Source: TA-21 sp035620895
GTDB lineage: Archaea; Thermoproteota; Nitrososphaeria; Nitrososphaerales; Nitrososphaeraceae
NCBI GenBank assembly: GCA_035620895.1
Contig: DASPFY010000047.1
Span: 1-19,641 of the forward strand
Length of the DNA: 19,641 bases
Direction of reading: 5' to 3'
A model generated the notes under the pieces. That model did no database searches, was not told the DNA's origin, and was given only the letters and a program-made list of their open reading frames with translations. This document shows, piece after piece, positions 7,840-14,857 of this stretch. The translations under genes were made by a program, and so were the position numbers. Position 1 is the stretch's first letter, and each line of letters begins with the position of its first letter.

Positions 7840-8331
7840 CTATAACTCAGTAATTTTAACACTTGTTGGACAGCCTAATTTGCTTGATGCAACTTTAAAA
7901 CCACGTTTGGCAAGTTCTAAATTTTCCTTTAAAACATATGCTTCAAATATTGATTGTTCTGGTTTTACTCTCGCTGCAAGCCCTGTGGCCTTACCAAAGG
8001 CTCTTCTCATTCCTTCTTGCAATCTATCCGCTCCGGCAGTTGCAATCATCTTATTTTCACGTAAAACCAAATGAGGATAAACTGTAAGTCGAGAAAAAAA
8101 ACTCATGTCACCGGCTTGAGCCATTGTCTTGTTTGCCGCCAACCTTGCAGCTTCTAGTGCGTTGTGTCTAATCTGCATTTTCTCACTAACAATTAATTGA
8201 AGTTTATAATCATAATCTTCTTTGGATTCGCCTGACGAAAATCTTGCAATTTTTAGCTGAGGTTTTCCGGAGATATATTCTCTCCTCACATACGGCATTC
8301 CCTTAGTTTCTCTATAATTAACGCCTTTCAT
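7840..8331 (-). CDS. rpl10e: 50S ribosomal protein L10e (uL16)
   Basis: Archaeal/eukaryotic L10e, the equivalent of bacterial L16, near the peptidyl-transferase and 5S rRNA region of the large subunit. The 163-residue product has an N-terminal NYRETKGMPYVRREYI segment, VYPHLVLRENKM at 84-95 and GADRLQEGMRRAFGK at 100-114, all family hallmarks. Length is slightly shorter than many archaeal L10e proteins (about 170-180 residues), with a short C-terminal end. It starts at ATG. Upstream it shares a 54-bp intergenic region with the divergent endA gene; a TATA element lies about 23-25 bp away, so the message is probably leaderless. It is not within a ribosomal protein operon here. Confidence 0.95.
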   Translation of the reverse strand: MKGVNYRETKGMPYVRREYISGKPQLKIARFSSGESKEDYDYKLQLIVSEKMQIRHNALEAARLAANKTMAQAGDMSFFSRLTVYPHLVLRENKMIATAGADRLQEGMRRAFGKATGLAARVKPEQSIFEAYVLKENLELAKRGFKVASSKLGCPTSVKITEL

Positions 8332-8345
8332 AATTCATCATTTGT

Positions 8346-8358
8346 TTTAATACTTAAA
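8346..8358. promoter_or_regulatory. Shared near-palindromic TATA element between rpl10e and endA
   Basis: TTTAA-TAC-TTAAA is an inverted repeat in the centre of the 54-bp gap between two divergent genes. Read either way it gives a TATA-like box. Its centre is about 21 bp from the rpl10e ATG and about 34 bp from the endA ATG; the outer arms are at 24-28 bp. No second clear box is present. Confidence 0.5.
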
Positions 8359-8385
8359 TGCCTCTTTCAGAGTGATTTAATCGTT

Positions 8386-8982
8386 ATGTCTTCAGAAGCG
8401 GATCAAAACAGCGAACTTCAGAACGTCGTTGAGGGTGTTTTGACTAAAAAATGCTTGATAAAGATTGTTGATACAAGATCTCAAGATCAGCTTCGCAACA
8501 AAGGATATGGTGAAAGAGAAGACAACGATTACTTGCTTGAAACTTACGAGGCTCTTTATCTGCTTTACCTCAACAAACTAGTCATAACTAGTGGGAGAAT
8601 AGGTAACTTTGCCAGTTTACTGAAACATGTATTAAAGTACGATAAGGAGATAGTTACTAGATTTCTTGTCTATAGAGACTTAAGGAGTAGAGGATATGTT
8701 GTAAAGGAAGGATTTGGATTTGGTGCAGATTTTAGAGTATACGAGAGAGGTGAATATGAAAAGAAACGCGCAAAATACGTAGTGTTTTGCATTAACGAGG
8801 GGATTAATGTAAAGGTCGGAGAGCTTTCAAAAAACGTACGTGAAATAGAAACAATGGGGAAAAATGCGATTGCTGCAGTAGTAGAAAGACGTGGTGAGGT
8901 AATTTATTACAAGCTCACTAATATGAAATTCAAGGAAAACAAAAAACAAGAGACAACTTTGACCCTAAAAGAAAGAAAATAG
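8386..8982 (+). CDS. endA: tRNA-splicing endonuclease EndA-like subunit, catalytic His replaced
   Basis: Homologue of the archaeal endonuclease that cuts introns from pre-tRNA at bulge-helix-bulge motifs. The 198-residue product has the N-terminal domain (about 20-85; NDYLLETYEALYLLYLNKL matches the conserved EALYL helix) and the C-terminal catalytic domain (about 90-178) with YRDLRSRGYVVKEGFGFGADFRVYERG. In the known Tyr-His-Lys triad, Tyr is Y119 and Lys is K159 (METMGKN-like segment TMGKNAIAAVV), but the expected H in the H-x-x-Y-x-V segment is R128 (KKRAKYVV). The enzyme may work with an altered acid, or be one subunit of a heteromer with a catalytic partner elsewhere. A polar C-terminal tail (KENKKQETTLTLKERK) follows. 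It starts at ATG and is probably co-transcribed with the zinc-finger gene 28 bp downstream. Confidence 0.88.
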   Translation: MSSEADQNSELQNVVEGVLTKKCLIKIVDTRSQDQLRNKGYGEREDNDYLLETYEALYLLYLNKLVITSGRIGNFASLLKHVLKYDKEIVTRFLVYRDLRSRGYVVKEGFGFGADFRVYERGEYEKKRAKYVVFCINEGINVKVGELSKNVREIETMGKNAIAAVVERRGEVIYYKLTNMKFKENKKQETTLTLKERK

Positions 8983-9010
8983 TTAAATAAACAAGGTCGG
9001 AAAATGTTAA

Positions 9011-9196
9011 ATGCAGGGAGTGTCATTCAAAGAGATCTACTGTCAAGATTGCAAGATAATTTTGGCTAGATACAACGAAGATTACTTCTCCGATTCCAGC
9101 ATTGATGAATTATCTAAACTCCATTACTATTATCATATTAGAGAAGGTCATTCAATCATAGTCAGGAAAAAACAGATAACGCAAAGTCGTTGTTAG
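9011..9196 (+). CDS. 61-aa putative zinc-finger protein
   Basis: A short protein with C11-x2-C14 (IYCQDCKI) and, after an acidic helix-forming stretch, H38, H42 and H47 in KLHYYYHIREGH. This is a C2H2-like arrangement that could bind one zinc ion. A basic C-terminal tail (VRKKQITQSRC) could contact nucleic acid. It starts at ATG 28 bp after endA on the same strand and probably sits in its transcript, which hints at a role near RNA or translation, but this is only context. The function is unknown. The Cys/His spacing and the position support a real gene despite its size. Confidence 0.6.
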   Translation: MQGVSFKEIYCQDCKIILARYNEDYFSDSSIDELSKLHYYYHIREGHSIIVRKKQITQSRC

Positions 9197-9364
9197 GTTT
9201 TTTGATGACATATTCCTGATCTATAAGCAAGGATAATATTTTTCCTTACTCAATATTTTCTACTACGAGATAATGATGACAATGGTAGTCCCCCTATAAC
9301 ACTTGAATAAAATCAAGGGTAGATGAAGAGATTTTACCGGACTGCAGAATCTTGTAGTTTTAGT

Positions 9365-9439
9365 GCTCCGACCGGGATTTGAACCCGGGATCGTCGCCTT
9401 GAGAGGGCGAAATGCTTAACCGGCCTACACCATCGGAGC
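9365..9439 (-). tRNA. tRNA-Glu (anticodon CTC)
   Basis: A 75-nt cloverleaf reads on the minus strand. The acceptor stem GCTCCGA pairs with TCGGAGC (7 of 7). The D stem is GTGT/GCAT with two G-U pairs. The anticodon stem TCGCC/GGCGA closes the loop CTCTCAA, so the anticodon is CTC, reading the Glu codon GAG. The variable loop is CGATC, and the T stem CCGGG/CCCGG encloses TTCAAAT. There is no intron and no encoded CCA. It stands alone between the endA transcript (opposite strand) and the AmmeMemoRadiSam gene. Confidence 0.97.
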
Positions 9440-9463
9440 GATAGAAATTTGGATAATTTTCTT

Positions 9464-9472
9464 CATATAAAA
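9464..9472 (-). promoter_or_regulatory. TATA box of tRNA-Glu
   Basis: The minus strand reads TTTTATATG, centred about 29 bp before the first tRNA base. This fits transcription starting a few bases upstream of the mature 5' end. Confidence 0.55.
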
Positions 9473-9614
9473 CTTATGTTGATCTAACACGTTATGCCGA
9501 TTACGAGGGTGACTTTTTTAATGTACATATCAAAGGAAACAATTTCATATTAAATCAAGTATTAGATAGCAGAAAGAAAAACAAAGTTTATTCATAAAAA
9601 ATTCGTCTTGCTTA

Positions 9615-9652
9615 AGACTGCCTTAGAATCTGATATTCGAAGGTTCTAGTCT
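9615..9652 (+). repeat. Interrupted inverted repeat just upstream of the radical SAM gene's TATA box
   Basis: AGACT (9615-9619) pairs with AGTCT (9648-9652), and AGAATC (9625-9630) pairs with GGTTCT (9642-9647) with one G-T pair, around an 11-nt loop. A smaller overlapping stem GTCTT/AAGAC lies at 9605-9618. Because it precedes the TATA box, it would act as DNA (a possible operator) rather than as leader RNA. Confidence 0.35.
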
Positions 9653-9654
9653 GA

Positions 9655-9662
9655 TTTATAAA
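9655..9662 (+). promoter_or_regulatory. TATA box of the AmmeMemoRadiSam radical SAM gene
   Basis: A perfect TTTATAAA is centred about 26 bp before the ATG at 9685. A leaderless transcript is likely. Confidence 0.65.
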
Positions 9663-9684
9663 GTTCTTTATACCATATTATAAT

Positions 9685-10758
9685 ATGGCGTCTGTAGAAA
9701 TATTTGGTAAAGAAGCAGAGTTATTCTCTGAGCTTCAAAATGGAAGAATCCGATGTACCGCGTGCGCCAGGAAATGTGAGATTCCGGAGGGAAAGATAGG
9801 TCTTTGTGGAATTAGAGGTGTTAATAATAATAAATTATGGTTATACGTATATGGAAAAGTAATTGCAGGGCATATTGACCCGATTGAAAAGAAACCTGTA
9901 ATTCACTATATGCCTGGATCGTCAATATATTCAATTGCTACAACAGGTTGCAACTGGCTTTGTAAATACTGTCAAAACTATGATATTTCACAAAGGAGAA
10001 AAATAGAAGGCACCGAGATGAGTCCATCAGAAGTAGTGGAGAAGGCACAATTTTATGGTGCACAAGGTATTGCCTATACATACAATGAACCATCTATTTT
10101 TATGGAATTTGCGAAAGACTGCGGAATTGAAGCTCACAAGAAAGGAATTTTCAATATTTTCGTCTCTAATGGATATGATACACCAGAATCTGTTAATATG
10201 ATGTCAAAATTTTTGGATTGTATAACAGTCGATTTTAAAGGTAGTGGAAATCAAGAATTCGTAAGACGTTATATAGGAATTCCAAGCTCAGAACCAATAT
10301 TTTCAACCCTAAAAGAAATAATATCAAAAACTAAAATCCATGTAGAGATAACTGATCTTATAGTTCCTCAAGTTGGTGACGATTTGGAATCCGCACGACA
10401 TTTGTGTAGGTTTGTGTATGATGAACTTGGTCCAGATACTCCAGTTCATTTTTTGAGATTTCATCCTGACTACAAAATGATGGAATTTGATTCAACACCT
10501 ATTTTAACTCTGGAAAAACATTGCGAAATAGCAAAACAAATCGGATTAAAATACGTCTACATTGGAAATGTACCAGGACACAAGTTGGAAAACACTTACT
10601 GTCCTGAATGCGGATATTTGGCAATCCAAAGATATGGGTTTAATATTGAGGGATGGAATTTGGATGAAGGAAATTGCTGCAAGCAGTGTGGATATAACAT
10701 CCCTATTGTTGGATCTCTTCAGAAGAAAACTAAAAGATGGTTCCAATTTGTAGAATAA
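9685..10758 (+). CDS. amrS: AmmeMemoRadiSam system radical SAM enzyme
   Basis: A 357-residue radical SAM protein, resembling PflA-type activases, that partners in the AmmeMemoRadiSam system with MEMO1- and AMMECR1-family proteins; the reaction was long undefined. The [4Fe-4S] site is C89-x3-C93-x2-C96 (TTGCNWLCKYCQNYD). An N-terminal cysteine cluster precedes it (C24, C27, C31, C41 in CTACARKCEIPEGKIGLCG, family-typical). Other radical SAM segments are YTYNEPSIF at 131-139, VDFKG at 182-186 and HFLRFHPDYKM at 255-265. A C-terminal zinc-ribbon-like motif has C306-x2-C309 and C332-x2-C335. No MEMO1 or AMMECR1 gene lies in this window, so the partners must be elsewhere. ATG start. Confidence 0.92.
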   Translation: MASVEIFGKEAELFSELQNGRIRCTACARKCEIPEGKIGLCGIRGVNNNKLWLYVYGKVIAGHIDPIEKKPVIHYMPGSSIYSIATTGCNWLCKYCQNYDISQRRKIEGTEMSPSEVVEKAQFYGAQGIAYTYNEPSIFMEFAKDCGIEAHKKGIFNIFVSNGYDTPESVNMMSKFLDCITVDFKGSGNQEFVRRYIGIPSSEPIFSTLKEIISKTKIHVEITDLIVPQVGDDLESARHLCRFVYDELGPDTPVHFLRFHPDYKMMEFDSTPILTLEKHCEIAKQIGLKYVYIGNVPGHKLENTYCPECGYLAIQRYGFNIEGWNLDEGNCCKQCGYNIPIVGSLQKKTKRWFQFVE

Positions 10759-10992
10759 TTTTCTCATTATTATCTTCTGTGAAAGTGATAGAGCGTGGAT
10801 AGAAATTCAATTAACTACTGAAAAGAGAATTCTACTATCCCAGCACAATCGGCAAATTGTCGTTCAATTCATTCTTTTATGTTGTCATTTCAAGACAATT
10901 GACTCAGTCCAATAAACCTGTCAGTGGTTTGGCAGCATGGATCATTTTTTTAGGAAGGTTTTTGACAAGGCCGCATCATATCATAATAAACA

Positions 10993-11874
10993 TTGACAGA
11001 ATTACTTTCCATAACCCAAGATTATGTTAAGAATCATGTAATTCCTCGCTATCAAAATTCTAAGAAGGGAGATAATGGAATAGTACTTGTTATAGGGGGT
11101 AGCAGTTTGTATCACGGGGCTCCACTACTGGCGTCCCTGAGTGCCCTACGTGCTGGCGCCGACTTGGTTTATACCGCGGTACCTAGAATTATTGTTAGCG
11201 CGATAAGATCCTATTCACCAAATATCATTGCTTTGCCGATGACAGATAATTCACTTACAATTGGATCTGCAAATCGATTGATTAAAAGTCTACCAAAGAT
11301 ACCACATACTGCAACTATTGGAATGGGAATGACAGTATCCAAGGTTGAGGCGCTGAATTTACTTGTCAAAAAACTAAAGGAAAGCAGAATTAAACTGGTA
11401 CTTGACGCCTCAGCGCTAGTTCCAAGAGTGATTTCAGAAATTGCAGAAACTGATACTATAATAACTCCACATGCTGGAGAATTTAAGAGAATTTTCAATG
11501 AAAATGTGGGAGTTAGTGAAAAAGAAATTCTATCGACCGTTTCGAGAATGGCAATAAAACACAAGATTACTATCATTTTAAAAGGATGGTTAAATGTTAT
11601 AGCCGATGAGAGCGGGAAAGTTGCAAAAATAAGAAGGAGTACTCCTGCAATGACTGTTGGAGGAACAGGTGATGTGCTTGCAGGAGTCGTCGCCGCTCTA
11701 TACTCAAGGATGAATTCTCCTTTCGATGCCTCTGCTTTAGCAGTTTATTTCAATGGAGTGGCCGCCACTATTGCAACTGAACAGATTGGATTTCATATGG
11801 TCGCCACGGATTTGATAGAAAACCTACCAAAAGCAATAAAGCCATTTGACAAGTTAGCTAGACAGAAAATCTGA
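10993..11874 (+). CDS. nnrD: ADP- or ATP-dependent NAD(P)H-hydrate dehydratase
   Basis: Repairs damaged cofactor by dehydrating (S)-NADHX/NADPHX at the cost of a nucleotide. The 293-residue product is the stand-alone ribokinase-like domain: GIVLVIGGSSLYHGAPLLA at 29-47, RAGADLVYTAVP at 53-64, LVLDASAL at 135-142, ITPHAGEFKRIF at 157-168 and the phosphate/catalytic loop TVGGTGDVLAGV at 221-232 with D227. There is no N-terminal epimerase (NnrE) domain, unlike fused bacterial YjeF proteins, so the epimerase would be a separate gene. It starts at TTG; TAA TAA occurs two codons upstream and no ATG or GTG is available before the fold. A 19-codon open frame ends in TGA overlapping this TTG (TTGA). 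Confidence 0.92.
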   Translation: MTELLSITQDYVKNHVIPRYQNSKKGDNGIVLVIGGSSLYHGAPLLASLSALRAGADLVYTAVPRIIVSAIRSYSPNIIALPMTDNSLTIGSANRLIKSLPKIPHTATIGMGMTVSKVEALNLLVKKLKESRIKLVLDASALVPRVISEIAETDTIITPHAGEFKRIFNENVGVSEKEILSTVSRMAIKHKITIILKGWLNVIADESGKVAKIRRSTPAMTVGGTGDVLAGVVAALYSRMNSPFDASALAVYFNGVAATIATEQIGFHMVATDLIENLPKAIKPFDKLARQKI

Positions 11875-11931
11875 ATCGAATTTGATTCTATGGAAATTGG
11901 TTCTCCGTTCATTTCACAATGATCACAATGG

Positions 11932-11939
11932 TATTTATT
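11932..11939 (+). promoter_or_regulatory. TATA box of the secreted 318-aa protein
   Basis: TATTTATT is centred about 26 bp before the GTG at 11962. It supports a leaderless transcript and the choice of GTG. Confidence 0.55.
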
Positions 11940-11961
11940 TTCCTTTAAGAAATATACTGTT

Positions 11962-12918
11962 GTGAAACAAATCACAGTTATTCTGGTTACTCTACTGATG
12001 ACCATGTATATTGGCCAACTTAATTTTAATTCTGTCTATGGAGAAGAAAATATAGAAATTTCTTCTGGGTCTCCCTTTGTTGATTCGAGCGGCAAATTGA
12101 ATATCATAGGTGTTATAACGAATCTTGGAACAACATCTGAGCAGGTAACCGTGGGATTAGATGTCCACAAAAAAATTGATGGTTCAAAGACTACTTTACA
12201 AGATACTACCTTCAGTAAAATTATTTATCCGGGAAAGGAGTCTCCCTATAAATTTAAAATAAGTGGGGATTATGATGTCTCGAGTAAGCCGTATATACTA
12301 AAGACGGACAATGTACATGAACCCTATTATAATATCATCATGCAAAATTATTCTAATTTTCCAGTAGGTCAAAACAAAGAACTGATTGGAACATTAAAGA
12401 ATACAGGGAATGTTGTGGTTCAGAATATAAGTGTGTACGCATCAGTTCATGACAAGAACGGAACGCAAATAGATTCTATTCAGTCTAATACTATACCCAT
12501 ACTAAATCCAGGTGAGGAAAAACGCTTTTCAGCTAGACCAGATCATGTTATTGTAAATGATGCAAACTATTTTAGTTGCGCAGGTTTTGATCCAAAAGCC
12601 CCAATTAACACTCTTAATTTAGGTAACGGACAGTTTCTGCCCTATGGATTGGAGAGCGTTGCGAAGATAAGCAACTTCAGTTATGATAAATCAACTGATA
12701 GTATATTATTTACAGCGGATCATTATAATCCGTTAGGAGGTATCGTTATTTTTAAGATACCACAATTAGATAGTAGTCATGACATAACAATATTTTTGGA
12801 CAATTTAGGAGTAAAGGATCAGCAGATAAGCAAGAATGGTAAGACAATTACTTCCAATATTTTTATTCCTCCAAATGAACATTCCATTAGAATAACTGGT
12901 ATTCTAAATCAGTCCTAA
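11962..12918 (+). CDS. Secreted protein with two FxLYD-like beta domains, unknown function
   Basis: A 318-residue protein with an N-terminal signal peptide (hydrophobic residues about 4-18, likely cleavage near residue 27, VYG-EE). Two related beta-sandwich units follow. The first (about 40-100) has LNIIGVITNLG and IYPGKESPYKFKI; the second (about 138-195) has KELIGTLKNTGN and LNPGEEKRFSA. This G-x-I/L-x-N-x-G plus PGE-x-x-x-F pattern is seen in FxLYD-type extracellular domains. The rest (about 228-318) is another beta-rich region ending in HSIRITGIL. Sequons are present, so surface glycosylation is possible. It starts at GTG; the TATA position supports it. It stands alone, convergent with the antiporter gene, with 62 bp between stops. 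The role is unknown; it is probably a cell-surface or pseudoperiplasmic structural protein. Confidence 0.75.
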   Translation: MKQITVILVTLLMTMYIGQLNFNSVYGEENIEISSGSPFVDSSGKLNIIGVITNLGTTSEQVTVGLDVHKKIDGSKTTLQDTTFSKIIYPGKESPYKFKISGDYDVSSKPYILKTDNVHEPYYNIIMQNYSNFPVGQNKELIGTLKNTGNVVVQNISVYASVHDKNGTQIDSIQSNTIPILNPGEEKRFSARPDHVIVNDANYFSCAGFDPKAPINTLNLGNGQFLPYGLESVAKISNFSYDKSTDSILFTADHYNPLGGIVIFKIPQLDSSHDITIFLDNLGVKDQQISKNGKTITSNIFIPPNEHSIRITGILNQS

Positions 12919-12980
12919 TCCTTCACATTCAGATGACCTGGGAACATTGAATAAGTGTCATTCATGTAATTTAGCTCTAA

Positions 12981-14195
12981 CTATTTCTTGTCTTCACTCG
13001 AAGTAGATGAAATGCTCAGCTTGATGCCTAGTTTTAATATATATGGTGTTACAAAAGTGGTGACAATTGTAACAACTCCTAAAATGGGAAGTATATATGA
13101 AGACACGGCACCAACATCTTGACCACCTTTTCCAACTATTAGGGACATCTCACCCCTTGCAGATGACAGCCCAAGACCAGTTCTAACAGCTGTGCTTGTA
13201 TCGTATCCTGCTTTAATTAGAGAAGGTATGACAATCACCATTTTTGCCGCAAATGAAGTCACAATAAGGATTAGAGCAGGAATGATAAATAATGGAATTT
13301 TTGACACATCCACAAGAGCACCTACTGATACGAAGAATAATGCTGCAAACACATCTCGAAGTGGGATGGTTATGACACGAGCTATTCCAGCACTATTTGA
13401 TTCAGCTACTAGAACTCCTGCCAAAAATGCACCTATTACTGGTGACAATCCAAGTTCTATCGCGGCAAATGATAAACCAAATGCAAGACCCAGTATAACT
13501 ATTATCAATACTGAATAATCAGTTTTTCTGGCCAGCTTGTCTATCAATGGCGGCAAATATCTTGAACCTAAGATAAGAATTGCTGCTATGAACCCCAAAA
13601 CCATACCCACAGATAACAGTACTTGGACAAATGACACGGCTGCTGTCAATGCCACTGATTGTAGAATACCTAGCATGGTAACGACAAAAACATCTTCTAC
13701 AATTAAAACTCCTACAATTAGTACACTTGACTTATCATTAATGATATTTAGTTCTTCTAGTACCTTTACTGTAACTACCGTACTAGTAATTGACATAGCA
13801 AGAGCCAAAAACATAGAGTCAAATTGTGAAAATCCAAGTGTTTGTGCAACTAAAAATGTAATTATAAGAGTTCCAAGAGATTCTGCAATACCTACAATCA
13901 TAGAAATCCTTCCAACAGATTTTAGTTTTGTAATGGGAAATTCAGTTCCAATCACAAACAAAAGTATGATTATTCCGAGCTCAGCTAATGTATTAACTGT
14001 GTCTACCTCATGTATTAAACTAAATGGAGGAGTAAATGGACCAATAACCATTCCTGCCAGTATATATCCAATTACCATTGGTTGTTTCAGTTTATGAGTA
14101 ACAAATACCATTACCGCAGCTACAATCATGACCACTGCAAAATCTTGAATTAAAAAACCTGTATCTGTTTGCGTTATGAGGTTATGAAAATACAA
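12981..14195 (-). CDS. CPA2-family cation:proton antiporter
   Basis: A 404-residue integral membrane protein of the KefB/NhaS-like monovalent cation:proton antiporter-2 family, with about 12 hydrophobic segments. The N-terminal KLKQPMVIGYILAGMVIGP at 35-53 is a family hallmark. The unwound TM4 is MSITSTVVTVKVL at 134-146, and the ion-binding pair is E167-D168 (LIVEDVFVV). LGLSPVIGAFLAGVLVAES at 248-266 and GLSSARGEMSLIV at 342-354 also fit. There is no C-terminal RCK/TrkA-N domain, so KefC-type gating by nucleotides is unlikely within this chain. Na+ or K+ specificity cannot be read from sequence. It starts at TTG: a TAG lies three codons upstream and no ATG precedes the first membrane helix. 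It likely contributes to pH or salt homeostasis. Confidence 0.92.
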   Translation of the reverse strand: MYFHNLITQTDTGFLIQDFAVVMIVAAVMVFVTHKLKQPMVIGYILAGMVIGPFTPPFSLIHEVDTVNTLAELGIIILLFVIGTEFPITKLKSVGRISMIVGIAESLGTLIITFLVAQTLGFSQFDSMFLALAMSITSTVVTVKVLEELNIINDKSSVLIVGVLIVEDVFVVTMLGILQSVALTAAVSFVQVLLSVGMVLGFIAAILILGSRYLPPLIDKLARKTDYSVLIIVILGLAFGLSFAAIELGLSPVIGAFLAGVLVAESNSAGIARVITIPLRDVFAALFFVSVGALVDVSKIPLFIIPALILIVTSFAAKMVIVIPSLIKAGYDTSTAVRTGLGLSSARGEMSLIVGKGGQDVGAVSSYILPILGVVTIVTTFVTPYILKLGIKLSISSTSSEDKK

Positions 14196-14243
14196 GTTAC
14201 ACTACCTAACAATCAATTTCTAATCCCCTTGCTTAACCGCCTA

Positions 14244-14399
14244 TCATGAGTTATTTATATCAAAATTATAGTTCTTTAACCCATGAGTCTTTATGAATCG
14301 CAAAAGTTCGTCATGCTCATCAATTTTGTAATATTTTTTCAATTTTTCTAAAGTTTCATCATCGTAATGTACATATCTTTTCAATTTTGCTTTCCCCAT
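14244..14399 (-). CDS. 51-aa small protein, paralogue of the adjacent 46-aa protein
   Basis: A short gene with ATG start and TGA stop encodes 51 residues. The core, about residues 6-39, is basic then acidic and helical: KRYVHYDDETLEKLKKYY then KIDEHDELLRFIKTHG. It aligns without gaps to the 46-aa protein encoded 82 bp upstream on the same strand, sharing a Y-D-D...E-K-L-x-x-Y-Y...E-L-L-x-F-x-K-T pattern, so the frame is under protein-level selection. It has no Cys and no membrane segment; the fold is probably two helices. It has its own TATA-like element (CTTAAATT on the plus strand at 14424-14431, about 28 bp upstream). I do not recognise the family; the size and charge suit a small regulator or interaction partner, but that is speculation. 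Confidence 0.7.
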   Translation of the reverse strand: MGKAKLKRYVHYDDETLEKLKKYYKIDEHDELLRFIKTHGLKNYNFDINNS

Positions 14400-14423
14400 A
14401 CCATATTAAAATATCTAATCGCA

Positions 14424-14431
14424 CTTAAATT
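14424..14431 (-). promoter_or_regulatory. TATA box of the 51-aa gene
   Basis: The minus strand reads AATTTAAG, centred about 28 bp before the ATG at 14399. It lies between the two small paralogues and suggests separate transcription. Confidence 0.45.
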
Positions 14432-14481
14432 TTTCAAATAAATATCTTGAAAAACTGAACTTCAACAAAAATTGTTGATTA

Positions 14482-14622
14482 CTAATGCTGAGTCTTCAAG
14501 AACTGGAGTAATTCCTCTTCTTTTTCAAATCCATAATATCGCATTAATTTTTCAATAGCTAAATCATCGTATACAAAATCATAGTGCTTTTCCCTTTTAA
14601 GAGACGTTATGCGAACGCTCAT
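14482..14622 (-). CDS. 46-aa small protein, paralogue of the adjacent 51-aa protein
   Basis: ATG to TAG encodes 46 residues: an N-terminal basic segment (VRITSLKREKHYDF) and then YDDLAIEKLMRYY, GFEKEEELLQFLKTQH. Aligned with its neighbour, the identical or similar positions are the Y-D-D, E-K-L, Y-Y, E-L-L, F and K-T residues, with the same spacing throughout. The frame is closed upstream by TAA six codons before the ATG, so the start is secure. A TATA-like CTAATATAACC (minus strand, 14653-14663) lies about 36 bp upstream. The function is unknown. Tandem duplication is the simplest origin of the pair. They share no obvious relation to the flanking antiporter or PRC-barrel genes. Confidence 0.7.
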   Translation of the reverse strand: MSVRITSLKREKHYDFVYDDLAIEKLMRYYGFEKEEELLQFLKTQH

Positions 14623-14857
14623 TGTTTTCTTGGTGAGTTAAATGGCAGCATTTGGTTATATTAGCCTTTATCCTTGTTTTAATAGAATGAAAATTCGTCG
14701 AATATTAACAATCTTGTTAGGAAATCTTTGACTGAGAGTCGATAAAATAGAAAAATCATACATCGCTTTCATATAACATTAAACTCGGACAATCGAGGTA
14801 GATTTGATGTTTGAACTATTTATTAATATACATCATAATAGATATTCAAAATAATAT

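Noticed and set aside
9202..9218. C/D box guide RNA candidate (TTGATGA followed by CTGA)
   Set aside because: Only about 6 bases separate the two boxes, too few for a guide, and no matching C'/D pair follows.
9233..9250. Possible terminator hairpin after the zinc-finger gene (AAGGA...TCCTT)
   Set aside because: A 5-bp stem with a long AT loop and only a short T-tract; too weak to call.
13537..14097. 186-codon open frame opposite the antiporter gene
   Set aside because: It is a Ser/Thr/Pro/Ile-rich low-complexity product, the mirror of membrane-helix codons, with no start signal and no protein-like domain.
14642..14731. 29-codon plus-strand frame (MAAFGYISLYP...) upstream of the PRC-barrel-like gene
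   Set aside because: No TATA box or ribosome binding site at useful spacing, no paralogue and no distinct composition; it overlaps the promoter of the 46-aa gene.
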